Notes: generated by a model from the sequence alone, not told the origin. A stretch of DNA of 64,000 bases from Mycolicibacter minnesotensis (GCF_010731755.1 NZ_AP022589.1:62001-126000); one strand, 5' to 3'. Counted from the stretch's first letter, positions 46,436-55,872 are shown. Numbers and translations: made by a program.

Positions 46436-46939
46436 GTGGATCTGAGGACGCTGCGCGAGTTGCCGCTCACCTACGCCGAAGTGGGCGCCACTGCAGGACC
46501 GCTGCCCGCCGGATACCACCATCTGGAACTGAGTGCGCCGATCGGCAGGGGCCGCGCACGTTTCGAACAGGCCGCCGACGCGGTGCTGCGCTGGGGTATG
46601 CACCGCGGTGCCGGGGTTGGGGTGCGGGTCGACGCCGACAGCGAGATCGCCGAGGTCGACGCGGTGGCGCTGGTGCGGCTCGGTCTCCTGCGTGCACCCT
46701 GCCGGGTGGTTTATGTCATCAATGAACCGGATCGGCGTGGGTTCGCTTACGGCACGCTGGCCGGACATCCCGAATCCGGCGAGGAGCTGTTCTCGGTGCG
46801 CTACGACCCGGCCGATGAGACGGTGTCCGCGCACATCCGGGCGTTCTCCCGGCCCGCAACCTGGTGGACGAAGGTGGGCGGCCCGGTCGGGCGGCTGACG
46901 CAGCGCGTGATCGCCAAACGCTATCTTCGGGCGGTGTGA
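46436..46939 (+). CDS. DUF1990 family protein
   Basis: 167 residues matching the DUF1990 pattern: L-P-L-T-Y-A-E-V-G-A-T near the start, G-R-G-R-A-R-F-E-Q-A-A-D-A-V-L-R-W-G-M-H in the middle and E-E-L-F-S-V-R-Y near the end. No reaction is known for the family. The GTG at 46436 (V-D-L-R-T-L) is chosen because an upstream reading does not match the family N-terminus. It ends 12 bases from the convergent nitronate monooxygenase. Confidence 0.85.
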   Translation: MDLRTLRELPLTYAEVGATAGPLPAGYHHLELSAPIGRGRARFEQAADAVLRWGMHRGAGVGVRVDADSEIAEVDAVALVRLGLLRAPCRVVYVINEPDRRGFAYGTLAGHPESGEELFSVRYDPADETVSAHIRAFSRPATWWTKVGGPVGRLTQRVIAKRYLRAV

Positions 46940-46951
46940 ACCCCTACCGGG

Positions 46952-47905
46952 TTAGGCCCAGCGGGACAATAGGCGCTGCGCCCCCGCGCACAGCTCCTCG
47001 ATGAGCACCCCGGCCGGCCGGCTGTCGATCAGCATGCCCACGCCCTGACCGGCATCGACCGGAGCGAGTCGCTGATCGCCCGCGGCGATCCCGGCGGCCA
47101 GTTCCGCGCTGGCACGCAGATCTGCGGCCAGAGCGTCCTCGTGGCCCGCCCAACGGCCGGTGAACGCGTTGCGCAACACCCGCGACGGGAACCTCTCCGG
47201 CCAATCCAGTCGCTGCCCGACGTCGAACACCCGGGTGGTGACCGTGTCTGTGCCGGCCGCCTCGATCAGCGCTTGGCGGGAGCTCTCGCCGGTCAACGCC
47301 TCCGGGCACGCCGACAGGCAGGTTCCCAGCCAGGCCCCGGCGGCGCCCGCGGCGAGCACCGCCGCCAGGCTGCGTGGCGATCCGATCCCACCGGCGGCCA
47401 GTACCGGGCCCGGCACTGCATCGAGTACCACGTCGAGCAGTGGCAACGTGGCCAGCCGGATCTCACCGTGGCCACCGCCCTCGGCTCCACGCGCCACCAG
47501 GAGGTCCACCCCGGCGTCGTGCGCGCGGCGGGCGGTGTCGGCGTCATAGACCTGAGTGACGGCGAGTGTTCCGGCTGCATGGGCGCGATCGACCCAGGAC
47601 AGGTCGGTGCCGAAGCTGACCGAAAGCATCGTGGGACGGGCGGCCAGCGCCGCCTCGAACAGGTCCGGCTGATCGCGAATCACCCAGTCCACCAAGCCGA
47701 TCCCAAACCGGGTTACGGTCCCGAGTGCAGCCAGTTCGGAAGCCAGCGATGCCGCTGTGGCAGTGCTCCCCATCCCGACCATGCCCAGCCCGCCCGCAGC
47801 GGTGACGGCGGCGGCGAGCCGGCCCCCGGCCACCCCGCCCATCGGCGCATTGAGGATGGGCACCCGCAGGCCTGCTCCGTGCGACCAGGCGGTGCGCAGC
47901 GGCAC
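46952..47905 (-). CDS. Nitronate monooxygenase / 2-nitropropane dioxygenase family
   Basis: 317-residue FMN-dependent TIM barrel. Landmarks: I-L-N-A-P-M-G-G-V-A at the start, V-S-F-G-T-D for the FMN-binding strand, A-R-G-A-E-G-G-G-H-G for the phosphate loop and catalytic His, and A-A-G-G-I-G-S in the second phosphate motif. Actinobacteria use these enzymes for nitronates or in lipid metabolism. The GTG start is 2 bases beyond the cupin stop, so the cupin and this gene are one unit. Confidence 0.9.
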   Translation of the reverse strand: MPLRTAWSHGAGLRVPILNAPMGGVAGGRLAAAVTAAGGLGMVGMGSTATAASLASELAALGTVTRFGIGLVDWVIRDQPDLFEAALAARPTMLSVSFGTDLSWVDRAHAAGTLAVTQVYDADTARRAHDAGVDLLVARGAEGGGHGEIRLATLPLLDVVLDAVPGPVLAAGGIGSPRSLAAVLAAGAAGAWLGTCLSACPEALTGESSRQALIEAAGTDTVTTRVFDVGQRLDWPERFPSRVLRNAFTGRWAGHEDALAADLRASAELAAGIAAGDQRLAPVDAGQGVGMLIDSRPAGVLIEELCAGAQRLLSRWA

Positions 47906-47907
47906 GT

Positions 47908-48246
47908 TCAGTGCGAGGCGCTCTTGGCGACGGTCAGCAGCACTGCAGAATCTTCCAGCGCCTCGAGTGCGTGGCGGGTACGCGGCAGGGTGACCAGGTC
48001 CCCCGCCGCCCCCTCCCAGGCATCATCGCCGGCGGTCAGCCGCACCCGGCCGCGCAACACCTGCAGGGTCGACTCCCCAGGGCTGTCGTGTTCGGCCAGC
48101 GACTGGCCCGCCTGGAGCGCAACCAGTGTCTGACGCAGGTGGTGCACCGAGCCGCCGTAGACGGTGTGGGCCGCGCGCCCACTGTGGTGTTGGTTGGCCT
48201 CGGCGAGCTTCTCGTCGGCCAACGTGGTCAAAGAGATCGATTCCAT
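47908..48246 (-). CDS. Small cupin protein
   Basis: 112 residues, a single cupin barrel. The two cupin motifs are degenerate: A-E-H-D-S-P-G-E-S-T-L-Q-V-L-R-G keeps the first His and Glu, and L-P-R-T-R-H-A-L-E-A-L keeps the second His. A metal site of two or three ligands is possible. The ATG at 48246 has AAGGA six bases upstream. It lies between a winged-helix regulator and the nitronate monooxygenase. Confidence 0.85.
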   Translation of the reverse strand: MESISLTTLADEKLAEANQHHSGRAAHTVYGGSVHHLRQTLVALQAGQSLAEHDSPGESTLQVLRGRVRLTAGDDAWEGAAGDLVTLPRTRHALEALEDSAVLLTVAKSASH

Positions 48247-48284
48247 CAACAGTCCTTCGGCTCAGTGGGCGAATGGAGCGACAC

Positions 48285-49019
48285 TCACCCGATGGGCCCG
48301 TCAGCATGCACGACGGTCCGGGGCGAGAATCCGAGCGGCACTGCGTCGAGGTTCACCGGTTTCAGGTGCGCCACGCACAGATCAGGCCTGGTAAACGGGT
48401 CGAGTCGTTCGACGGTAACCGGCGAGTCCCAGGCCTCCAACGCTCCCTGCATGAGTCCCAGGTGGATCGGACAGACCACGTCAGTGGAGGTTTCGGCGAG
48501 CTCCAGAAACGGACAGTGCCGCAACCCGAGCTGGTCTTCGCCCGTGGAACCGGCGGCAAGCCGTTCGGATTCAAATCCCAACTCGTCGAGCATCTCCAGC
48601 AAGTGGCCGGTGGAGTCCTCGGCATCCGTCGATCTGGCCGTGTTCTCCAGCGGCCGCAGGCGCTGGCCCCACGCCCTGCCCGCAGCCAGTGCCTTGCCGC
48701 TGGGGTCGGAGTCGGCGGCCAGGCCGTTGGCGAGAATCTCGGCGAGGAGCCGGAACCTCCGGGTTCCGCCCCGATCCATCTGCCGGATGGCCCGGAACAT
48801 CAGCGCCGGACGACCCCGCCCCTTGTGGTCGGGTTCGGTGTGCTCGACCCGACCTTCCTCAACCAGGGTGTCCAGGTGAAACCGCACCGTGTTGGGGTGT
48901 ACCCCCAACTCGTCCGCGATCTGGGCGATGCTCAGCGGCTCGTCCGCGGCCTGTACCAACCGAAGTACGTCAAGGCGACGTCCTCCAGCAGACACAGGCG
49001 TCTTGGCGATGTCGGTCAC
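48285..49019 (-). CDS. Winged-helix regulator with cysteine cluster (SufR/ArsR-like)
   Basis: 244 residues. Residues 15-65 make a winged helix-turn-helix ([20 protein letters not shown]). The C-terminal half holds three cysteines in the pattern C-P-F, then C-P-I-H-L-G-L and later C-V-A-H-L, as in iron-sulfur or metal-sensing regulators of the SufR type. The ATG overlaps the ferredoxin stop, so they are one operon. A redox or iron signal is plausible, not proven. Confidence 0.85.
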   Translation of the reverse strand: MTDIAKTPVSAGGRRLDVLRLVQAADEPLSIAQIADELGVHPNTVRFHLDTLVEEGRVEHTEPDHKGRGRPALMFRAIRQMDRGGTRRFRLLAEILANGLAADSDPSGKALAAGRAWGQRLRPLENTARSTDAEDSTGHLLEMLDELGFESERLAAGSTGEDQLGLRHCPFLELAETSTDVVCPIHLGLMQGALEAWDSPVTVERLDPFTRPDLCVAHLKPVNLDAVPLGFSPRTVVHADGPIG

Positions 49020-49360
49020 TCCCCCTGGGGAGGATAACTGGCCACCAACGGGGTATCGATCCCCAGCGGGCCGACCTTGGCGGCACCGCCCGGTGAGCCG
49101 AGCGCTTCGTCACGACCCGGCAGGGCGTCGGTGAAGAACGCCGCATTGTCGGCCTGGTGAGGCTGAAGCTCATCCGGAAGGTCATCTTCGTAGTAGATGG
49201 CCTCGACGGGGCAGACCGGCTCGCAAGCTCCACAGTCCACACACTCATCCGGGTGGATATAGAGGGCTCGCCCGCCTTCGTAGATGCAGTCAACCGGGCA
49301 CTCCTCTACGCAGGCCCGGTCCATCACGTCAACGCACGGCTTCCCGATCACATATGCCAT
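49016..49360 (-). CDS. fdxA: Seven-iron ferredoxin (FdxA type)
   Basis: 114 residues, the same length as FdxA (Rv2007c). The cysteine pattern [17 protein letters not shown] and [12 protein letters not shown] supplies a 3Fe-4S and a 4Fe-4S cluster. In M. tuberculosis fdxA is a DosR-regulon gene. No DosR box is visible upstream here. Instead an imperfect dyad lies just before the gene. Confidence 0.95.
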   Translation of the reverse strand: MAYVIGKPCVDVMDRACVEECPVDCIYEGGRALYIHPDECVDCGACEPVCPVEAIYYEDDLPDELQPHQADNAAFFTDALPGRDEALGSPGGAAKVGPLGIDTPLVASYPPQGE

Positions 49361-49372
49361 GGGCAGAGAGTT

Positions 49373-49390
49373 TACACAAGAGATTTTGTA
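49373..49390. promoter_or_regulatory. Imperfect dyad upstream of fdxA
   Basis: TACACAAG-AG-ATTTTGTA, where the arms match at 6 of 8 positions. It lies 13-30 bases before the fdxA start, a usual place for an operator of a winged-helix autoregulator. The co-transcribed regulator at 48285 is the natural candidate binder. Confidence 0.45.
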
Positions 49391-49591
49391 GAAACGAGAA
49401 AGGCAGACCTAATTCCCAGTGGCTGAATCCCGCGATTCGACGTACCGCATCATTGGACCCGTCGGTATGGCCAAATCGATTGCATCCGTTGCCGATTAGC
49501 CCAGTTGAGCCTCACTCGACAGGGCGGTTGCCCCACCGCCGCGGGCCGGGCCTGAGTGCCGTGATGCCAGGCCGTCGAGTAGAAACTAGTG

Positions 49592-50398
49592 ATGACTGAC
49601 GCGCCCCGCTATCGTGCCTCCTCCGACTTCCCCAGCCTGCGCTTCGAGCTCGGCGGCAACGGCGTGCTCGAGCTGGTGCTCGATGCACCGGGTCTCAACG
49701 CGGTGGGCCCACAGATGCACCGCGACCTCGCCGATGTGTGGCCGGCGATCGACCGGGACGACGAGGTCCGGGCAGTCCTGGTGCGCGGCGAAGGCAAGGC
49801 GTTCTCCGCCGGCGGCAGCTTCGAGCTGATCGAGAAGATCGTCGGCGATTACGCCGGGCGGATGCAGGTGCTGCGGGAGGCCCGCGATCTGGTGCTCAAC
49901 ATGGTGAGCTTCTCCAAGCCGGTGATCTCGGCGATCAACGGGCCCGCCGTCGGTGCGGGCCTGGTGGTGGCGCTGCTGGCGGATATCTCGGTGGCGGGGC
50001 GCACCGCGCGGTTGATCGACGGCCACACCAAGCTCGGAGTTGCCGCCGGGGATCATGCAGCGATCTGTTGGCCGCTGCTGGTGGGAATGGCCAAGGCCAA
50101 GTACTACCTGCTGACCTGCGAGACCCTGCAGGGCGAAGAGGCCGAACGGATCGGCCTGGTCTCCACCTGCGTCGACGACGACCAGGTGCTGACCACCGCC
50201 CTGCGGATCGCCGACGATCTGGCGCACGGTTCGCAGGACGCGATCCGCTTCACCAAGCACAGCCTGAACTACTGGTACCGGCAGTTCGCGCCGGCGTTCG
50301 AGACCGCTCTGGGGTTGGAGTTCCTCGGGTTCTCCGGTCCCGACGTCCACGAAGGCCTGGCCGCCATCCGCGAGAAGCGCAAGCCGCAGTTCGGCTGA
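49592..50398 (+). CDS. Enoyl-CoA hydratase/isomerase
   Basis: 268 residues of the crotonase fold. The CoA-binding loop is [11 protein letters not shown] and the oxyanion segment is N-G-P-A-V-G-A-G. The general catalytic glutamates of a classic hydratase are not obvious: the position after the oxyanion loop reads V-V-A-L-L-A-D-I-S. It could therefore be an isomerase or other crotonase-family enzyme. ATG at 49592; a GTG is directly before it. The neighbour on the minus strand is an acyl-CoA synthetase, so both may serve the same fatty or aromatic acid. Confidence 0.9.
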   Translation: MTDAPRYRASSDFPSLRFELGGNGVLELVLDAPGLNAVGPQMHRDLADVWPAIDRDDEVRAVLVRGEGKAFSAGGSFELIEKIVGDYAGRMQVLREARDLVLNMVSFSKPVISAINGPAVGAGLVVALLADISVAGRTARLIDGHTKLGVAAGDHAAICWPLLVGMAKAKYYLLTCETLQGEEAERIGLVSTCVDDDQVLTTALRIADDLAHGSQDAIRFTKHSLNYWYRQFAPAFETALGLEFLGFSGPDVHEGLAAIREKRKPQFG

Positions 50399-50415
50399 GC
50401 CACCTACACGGCCGC

Positions 50416-52083
50416 TCAGACCCGCTGCGCGGCCACCGCCTGCTCCTTGGCCCAGCGGTAGTCGGCCTTGCCCGACGGCGAACGCTGCACCTGGGCGCAG
50501 AACACCACATCCTTGGGCAACTTGTACCGCGCGATGTAGTTGGCAGCCTCGGCCACGATGTCGTCGGCTTCGGCGTCGGCATCCCGGGCCAACTGCACCA
50601 CAGCGACTACCTCGTTGCCCCAGCGTTCGCTGGGCCGGCCAACCACCACCACGTCGTAGACGGCGGGATGGCGCGAAACTGCGGCTTCGACCTCCTCGGC
50701 GAAGATCTTCTCGCCGCCGGAATTGATGGTCACCGAGTCGCGGCCCAGCAGATCGATGCCGCCGTCGGCGTCCCAGCGCGCCCGATCCCCGGGTACCGAA
50801 TGGCGGATGTCCTCGATGATCGGGAAGGTACGTGCAGATTTCTCCGGATCTCCGAGATACCCCAGCGGCACCTGCCCCTGCTGCGCCAACCACCCGATCT
50901 CGTCGTCACCGGGCGACAGAATGCGGGTCATGTCCTCGCTGACCACGACCGCACCCGGGTTCGGGGTGAACCGGCCGGTGGAGGCCTGTGCACGGCTGGT
51001 GGTCTGCCCCATCTGCGCGCCGGTCTCCGAGGATCCCCCGGCGTCGAGGATCGACAGGTGCGGCAGCAGGTTCACGAGCCGTTGCTTGATCGGCGCGGTG
51101 AACGGTGCACCGCCACTGGCCAGCACGAGCAGTCCCGACAAGCCCTCGGCCAGGGTGGGGCCGCCCGCTTCGAGGGCGTCGGCGAGCGGTCGAGCGAAAG
51201 CATCACCGACGATCGACAGTGAGACAATCCGCTCCTGAGCGGCCAGATCCCAGGTTCCGACCGGGTCGAACCGGTCGGTGGTTGTCGACATCACGAAAGG
51301 TCGCCCGCCCAGCAAGGTGATGAAGGCGGCCCACTGGGCCGCACCGTGCATCAGCGGTGCCACCGTCATCGAGCCGGCCGGCCGGGCCGCTCGGGCGCGT
51401 TCGACAATCTCCGTCAAGGTCGTAGGGATCGCCCCAGTGCCGAACTCACGGCCCCCCATCGCATTGATGAAGATGTCGTGCTGGCGCCACAACACGCCCT
51501 TGGGCATGCCGGTGGTGCCACCGGTGTAGAGCACATAGAGGTCGTCCGGAGATAGCACCAGGTCCAACGGGTCGGCGGAGGTCTCCGCCAGCAAATCCTC
51601 GTAGCGGACGGCACCGGGCAGCGGCGCGTTTCCGGAGTCGTCGTCCACGTGGATCAGCGGCATCGCGGGCAGCCGGTCGCCGGCCTGCTGGAGTGCGTCG
51701 GCCAGCGTAGGGGCGAACCGGGCGTGATACATGATGGCCTCGGTGGAGGCGTTGGTCAGCAGATAGACCAGTTCGTCCGCGACGTAGCGGTAGTTGACGT
51801 TGAACGGCGCCACGCGGGCGTGGTAGGCACCGAGCATGCCCTCGATGTACTCGTTGCCGTTGGCCAGATAGAGCGCGAGGTGACTCTGGCCGGATTCGTG
51901 GGGGGCTAGTTGGCAGCGCTCCCGGCGCGTTCCGAGGCCGCGCTCGTGCAGGGCGCGCGCCAGCCGGCGCGCGCGGTCCTCGATCTGCTGATAGCTGAAC
52001 CGCCGGTCTCCGAAGACGACGCAGTCCCGTTCTGGGATGGCGTGCGACACCGCCGAGAAGACTTGGGCGAGGTTGAATTCCAC
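50416..52083 (-). CDS. Acyl-CoA synthetase (FadD family)
   Basis: 555 residues of the ANL superfamily: forms an acyl-adenylate and then the CoA thioester. AMP-binding P-loop Y-T-G-G-T-T-G-M-P-K-G-V-L-W, the G-G-S-S-E-T-G segment, the hinge D-R-A-R-W-D and the final catalytic lysine in P-S-G-K-A-D-Y-R-W. The GTG at 52083 is chosen (GAGGAG just upstream, family-like N-terminus E-F-N-L-A-Q-V-F). Convergent with the enoyl-CoA hydratase. Confidence 0.92.
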   Translation of the reverse strand: MEFNLAQVFSAVSHAIPERDCVVFGDRRFSYQQIEDRARRLARALHERGLGTRRERCQLAPHESGQSHLALYLANGNEYIEGMLGAYHARVAPFNVNYRYVADELVYLLTNASTEAIMYHARFAPTLADALQQAGDRLPAMPLIHVDDDSGNAPLPGAVRYEDLLAETSADPLDLVLSPDDLYVLYTGGTTGMPKGVLWRQHDIFINAMGGREFGTGAIPTTLTEIVERARAARPAGSMTVAPLMHGAAQWAAFITLLGGRPFVMSTTTDRFDPVGTWDLAAQERIVSLSIVGDAFARPLADALEAGGPTLAEGLSGLLVLASGGAPFTAPIKQRLVNLLPHLSILDAGGSSETGAQMGQTTSRAQASTGRFTPNPGAVVVSEDMTRILSPGDDEIGWLAQQGQVPLGYLGDPEKSARTFPIIEDIRHSVPGDRARWDADGGIDLLGRDSVTINSGGEKIFAEEVEAAVSRHPAVYDVVVVGRPSERWGNEVVAVVQLARDADAEADDIVAEAANYIARYKLPKDVVFCAQVQRSPSGKADYRWAKEQAVAAQRV

Positions 52084-52207
52084 TGCGCTCCTCGATTCGA
52101 TCACCGGCACCTGAGCATCCGCGGGGTAACGCTACAAGGTGGTTCGGTCCGGACTCGGTGACGGTGTCGTTGGCCGGAACACACCGAAGTCAGGCATGCT
52201 TGGCCGC

Positions 52208-52864
52208 ATGTCGGTGGATGTCCTGCTCTATGCGATCCCGCCCGTGCTGGTCTATCTGCTCGTCGGCGGTGTGATCGGGCTGGAGAGCCTGGGCATCCCG
52301 CTGCCGGGCGAGCTGATGCTCGTCGGTGCGGCATTGATGTCGTCGCGCCACGAACTGTCGATCGACCCGGCCGGCGTTGCCGCGGCGGCGGTGGTGGGGG
52401 CGGTGATCGGTGACTCGATCGGTTACTCGATCGGTCGGCGCTTCGGCATGCCGCTCTTCGACCGCCTGGGCCGGCGCTTCCCCAACCACTTCGGTCCCGG
52501 ACACGTCGCGCTGGCCGAGCGGTCATTCCACCGCTGGGGCACCAGCGCCGTGTTCTTCGGCCGGTTCATCGCACTGCTGCGCATTCTGGCTGGTCCCCTG
52601 GCCGGGGCTTTGAAGATGAGATACCAGCACTTCCTCGCCGCCAACGTGCTCGGCGCGATCTGCTGGGCAGGTGGCACCACCGCATTGGTGTACTACGCGG
52701 GGGTCGCGGCCGAACACTGGCTGTCGCGGTTCTCCTGGGTGGCGTTGCTGGTGGCGGTCCTTGCCGGGGTTATCGGCACGCTAGCGCTGCGCGGGCGGGT
52801 CGGGGCCCAGATTGCCGAACTGGAAGCCGAGCATCGGGCCGAGCCGGACGCTGTCATCGACTAA
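52208..52864 (+). CDS. DedA family membrane protein
   Basis: 218 residues, the same length as Rv2637. DedA/VTT domain: an early membrane helix, the re-entrant G-I-P-L-P-G-E-L motif, the G-R-R-F segment and the conserved arginines with F-F-G-R-F-I near residue 115, and several further helices. DedA proteins move phospholipids or undecaprenyl phosphate across the membrane. ATG at 52208; divergent from fadD. Confidence 0.93.
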   Translation: MSVDVLLYAIPPVLVYLLVGGVIGLESLGIPLPGELMLVGAALMSSRHELSIDPAGVAAAAVVGAVIGDSIGYSIGRRFGMPLFDRLGRRFPNHFGPGHVALAERSFHRWGTSAVFFGRFIALLRILAGPLAGALKMRYQHFLAANVLGAICWAGGTTALVYYAGVAAEHWLSRFSWVALLVAVLAGVIGTLALRGRVGAQIAELEAEHRAEPDAVID

Positions 52865-52972
52865 CCAGCGAATTGACGGCGAATAGGGCTTGTCCCCGCA
52901 CCACGGCCGGAGCATGGTGGAAGGGACCGGCGGCGCCGCCGCGGCGTCGCCACCGTTGAACCGGAGGCCGAC

Positions 52973-53593
52973 ATGTTCGCGCGCGCAACCTCGATACACG
53001 CCCACCCATCCTTTCTCGATGAGGGAATCACCCACGTCCGCGGCGTGGTGATGCCGACGCTGGCCGACACCGAAGGCTGCGCAGGAATGTCCATGCTCGT
53101 CGATCGCGACGCGGGACGGTGCATCATCACCTCCTCATGGCTCGACGACGACACGTTGCGTGCCAGCGAGGGCAGCGCACAGCTGCTGCGCGACCGCGCC
53201 ACCGAGATCTTCCACGCCACCGCCGAGGTCAGCCGATGGGAGATCGCCGCGGTGCGCCGCGATCACCGCGCGCGACGGCACGCCGGCGTCCGGGTCACCT
53301 GGCTACGCACCGATCCGGACCACCTGGAGCGGCTCATCGACACCTACAAGTTGGCGCTGATGCCCGAGATGGCGGACCTCGACGGCTTCTGCAGCACCAC
53401 CTTGATGGTGGACCGGCCATCCGGCCGGGCGGTGTCGTCGGTCGGATTCGACGACCGCGCGGCGATGGTCGCCAGCCGTGGCCACGAACAGGCGATCTGG
53501 GCCAGGGCCGTCAACGACGCCGCCGCCCAAGTGCTCGAAGTCGCCGAATTCGACTTGGCGATAGCGCATCTGAACGCCCCAGAGATGGCCTGA
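52973..53593 (+). CDS. Protein with two ABM-like (ferredoxin-fold) domains, unknown
   Basis: 206 residues. The two halves have a similar pattern: a first half that ends near residue 90 (residues H-A-H-P and W-L-D-D-D-T-L) and a second that starts near residue 105 (V-T-W-L-R-T-D-P). Each resembles the dimeric alpha/beta barrel of antibiotic-biosynthesis monooxygenase or heme-degrading type proteins, but no catalytic motif is recognised. Conserved in mycobacteria as a hypothetical. Function unknown. Confidence 0.75.
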   Translation: MFARATSIHAHPSFLDEGITHVRGVVMPTLADTEGCAGMSMLVDRDAGRCIITSSWLDDDTLRASEGSAQLLRDRATEIFHATAEVSRWEIAAVRRDHRARRHAGVRVTWLRTDPDHLERLIDTYKLALMPEMADLDGFCSTTLMVDRPSGRAVSSVGFDDRAAMVASRGHEQAIWARAVNDAAAQVLEVAEFDLAIAHLNAPEMA

Positions 53594-53608
53594 GGGGGCT
53601 TCGCCCCC
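53594..53608. terminator. Hairpin between convergent genes
   Basis: GGGGGC-TTC-GCCCCC, a perfect 6-base stem with a 3-base loop, placed exactly between the stops of the two convergent genes. There is no T-run on either side, which is common for mycobacterial terminator hairpins. Confidence 0.55.
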
Positions 53609-53614
53609 GGCCGG

Positions 53615-55126
53615 TCAGTCTGCCCGGCCGGGGCTGAAGCTGCCGTGAAAGCCCTGGGGCAGGTGATGCTTCAGGGCGGCCGTGGCGACCGGTCCGGCGC
53701 CGACATCGCGAGCGTCGATGATCACCAAACGGGAAGTGTGCTCAGCTGCCTGGTATTCGACCGTGAGCAGCCAGCCGTCGTCCTCGGCGGTGGCATCGGG
53801 CCGTGGGGTGAAGACAGGCTCGCAAAAGCTATTCCCGGCAGCCTCAGCGGTATAGGAGGCTTCGCTTCGGTCGATCAGGTCCAGCTTGGCAATCGAGTCG
53901 TAAAACGAACCCAGCCTCCGGCGACTACTCACGTAGGCGTATCTATGCGCCATCCCCTGGTAGCCGCCATGGTGGCGAGGAAACTCACACGGCGTGTCAC
54001 TCAACTGCTCGCGGCTCACCCGCCCGGCGGCGGAGATCCGGAAGCGGGAGAACTCTGAGGGGGCATCGGACAGGCTGCTGGTATGGAACCGCGCGATGCG
54101 CCCGAGCAATCGACCGTCGGCGTAGGTGATCGCATCCACAACCACATCGCCACGGTCGTCGTAGGCGTTGCTGAGATGGAATTGCAGGACCGCGTCGCAC
54201 TCCACCCGACGGATGGGGCCGCCGTCACGCGGGACCAGGATGAACACGCTGCCACGCTCGGGGCGATAGTGCATGGCATCGCCGAGCGGCGTGAGTCCCA
54301 GTGCGATCGGCATCGCGTCGGGAATGATCGGTGACACCAGAAAGACCAGATACCGCTGCGTCAGCGCGAAGTCGTGCACCATCGCGAGATAGGGCAGCCG
54401 GGCCGAGCGGAAATGCTCAAGCCGCCCACGTACATCGGTGCGGTAGATACGCAGGTGTGGCCGCGGAATGAATTCGACACCGAAGTTGAACATCTCGCCG
54501 CTCCGAGGACAGAAGCTGGGATGCGCTGAGTACGAGCCCATCCACCGCAGGCGCCCACCGAACCGACGGACCCCGCGGGTCTCGAGGGTAACCGGATCGA
54601 TCTCGTGCGGCGGCCCGCCCTCCCACAACGCGTAGAGATGTCCTGCGTGCTCAACAATGTTGGTATTGGCAAGGTTTGGCGGAATTCTTCCGACGTTGGC
54701 CAGCCAGCCGCCGGTGGCGGCCGTGCCCAGGTGGCGGGTCCCCGATTTGCCGCGGAAGTGACGGGTGCGGACGTAACGATTGCGGTAGTGCACCTGCCCC
54801 GCGGCGAGGGTGAACGCCGAAACCATTCCGTCACCATCGAAGAGATGGTGCAGCGGTCGCCCGGTGTGGTCCTCCCACCTGCCCGGGCCGTTGCGATAGA
54901 GCGTCCCCGCCAAGCCGGCGGGCAGCGAGCCCTCGATCTGCTCGACTCGGTAGTCGTATTCGACCGGTTGCGGTTCACTCACCCCGAAGCTGAGCCAGTC
55001 GGCTTCATCGAGTCCGGCGAGTCGTTCGCTCGCGTGTTGACGTTCGCCGGCCGACAACTCATCCAGATATCGCTGCAGGCCTGGGTGAACGGCGGTATCG
55101 GCCGTCGGTTGCGAACCGTGGGTCAC
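53615..55126 (-). CDS. Carotenoid oxygenase family protein
   Basis: 503 residues of the RPE65/CCD family, Fe(II) enzymes that cleave carotenoids or stilbenes. All four iron-binding His are in place: S-A-H-P-S-F, M-V-H-D-F-A, Q-F-H-L-S-N and the C-terminal F-H-G-S-F. GTG start with GAGGAG five bases upstream. Carotenoid-derived apocarotenoids are likely products, but the exact substrate cannot be read. Confidence 0.92.
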   Translation of the reverse strand: MTHGSQPTADTAVHPGLQRYLDELSAGERQHASERLAGLDEADWLSFGVSEPQPVEYDYRVEQIEGSLPAGLAGTLYRNGPGRWEDHTGRPLHHLFDGDGMVSAFTLAAGQVHYRNRYVRTRHFRGKSGTRHLGTAATGGWLANVGRIPPNLANTNIVEHAGHLYALWEGGPPHEIDPVTLETRGVRRFGGRLRWMGSYSAHPSFCPRSGEMFNFGVEFIPRPHLRIYRTDVRGRLEHFRSARLPYLAMVHDFALTQRYLVFLVSPIIPDAMPIALGLTPLGDAMHYRPERGSVFILVPRDGGPIRRVECDAVLQFHLSNAYDDRGDVVVDAITYADGRLLGRIARFHTSSLSDAPSEFSRFRISAAGRVSREQLSDTPCEFPRHHGGYQGMAHRYAYVSSRRRLGSFYDSIAKLDLIDRSEASYTAEAAGNSFCEPVFTPRPDATAEDDGWLLTVEYQAAEHTSRLVIIDARDVGAGPVATAALKHHLPQGFHGSFSPGRAD

Positions 55127-55333
55127 CGAGACTCCTCACGCAGGGGCTGCCCGGCAAATTAGTCGACCTCCGGCCAGTCCACCGACAATTCGCCCGCGGA
55201 TCTCTTGAGGCCAATCTGCGCCATTCCGCGCCATTCCAACGATTGCCACCGGAGGAATGAATTTTCTGCGCGACTTGACCATTGGGGATCGAATACCCGG
55301 AATTATCAGCGGGTAGAAGCGTTAGCTGCCATA

Positions 55334-55366
55334 GCTGCCACGCCGGGCGAGGCCCGACGTGGCAGC
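55334..55366 (-). terminator. Strong hairpin after tRNA-Val(CAC)
   Basis: Two nested stems: outer GCTGCCACG/CGTGGCAGC (9 pairs) and inner CGGGC/GCCCG. It lies just beyond the end of the minus-strand tRNA gene and is probably its terminator. No T-run is present. Confidence 0.6.
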
Positions 55367-55376
55367 ATGACCGTTG

Positions 55377-55448
55377 TGGTCCCGGCTGGGATCGAACCAG
55401 CGACCTTCCGCGTGTGAGGCGGACGCTCTCCCCCTGAGCTACGAGACC
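55377..55448 (-). tRNA. tRNA-Val(CAC)
   Basis: Cloverleaf folds: 7-base acceptor stem GGTCTCG with CGGGACC, D arm with A-G-C-T-C-A-G, anticodon loop C-C-T-C-A-C-A-C-G with anticodon CAC, T arm G-G-T-T-C-G-A-T-C-C, and encoded CCA. It is on the minus strand, divergent from the other three tRNA genes. Confidence 0.95.
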
Positions 55449-55606
55449 GGGCGAACGAGGAGGAACAGTAGCACGCCCCCCTCGCTAAGCATCAATGCGC
55501 AGGCCGCTTTTCAGGCGAATCGCCGGGCTGACATGCAGAGTTGTGCTGTCTCACATGTCTCCGCTAATGTTCTGCAGGCACCGGGCGACGATCTCGCCCG
55601 AGGCAC

Positions 55607-55679
55607 GCGGATGTAGCGCAGTTGGTAGCGCATCACCTTGCCAAGGTGAGGGTCGCGGGTTCGAATCCCGTCATCCGCT
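55607..55679 (+). tRNA. tRNA-Gly(GCC)
   Basis: Acceptor stem GCGGATG/CATCCGC, D arm with A-G-T-T-G-G-T-A, anticodon loop C-T-T-G-C-C-A-A-G (GCC), and T arm G-G-T-T-C-G-A-A-T-C-C. The CCA end is not encoded. First of three tandem tRNA genes. Confidence 0.96.
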
Positions 55680-55709
55680 CGAGGGTGTCAAGTGGCATCA
55701 ACCCCTTGC

Positions 55710-55780
55710 GGTGGAGTGGCCGAGTGGTGAGGCAACGGCCTGCAAAGCCGTGCACACGGGTTCGATTCCCGTCTCCACCT
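55710..55780 (+). tRNA. tRNA-Cys(GCA)
   Basis: Acceptor stem GGTGGAG/CTCCACC, anticodon loop C-C-T-G-C-A-A-A-G (GCA), and T arm G-G-T-T-C-G-A-T-T-C-C. The CCA end is not encoded. Second in the glyV-cysU-val cluster order found in mycobacteria. Confidence 0.95.
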
Positions 55781-55797
55781 CCGTCCCAAGGCTCTAA

Positions 55798-55872
55798 GCG
55801 CGGTTAGCTCAGCGGGAGAGCGCTTCCCTGACACGGAAGAGGTCGCTGGTTCAATCCCAGTACCGCGCACCA
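55798..55872 (+). tRNA. tRNA-Val(GAC)
   Basis: Acceptor stem GCGCGGT/ACCGCGC, anticodon loop C-C-T-G-A-C-A-C-G (GAC), T arm G-G-T-T-C-A-A-T-C-C, and encoded CCA. Third gene of the tandem set. A terminator follows 12 bases later. Confidence 0.96.

Noticed and set aside
49361..49591. A DosR box upstream of fdxA
   Set aside because: No match to the dormancy box; only the imperfect dyad at 49373-49390 is present.
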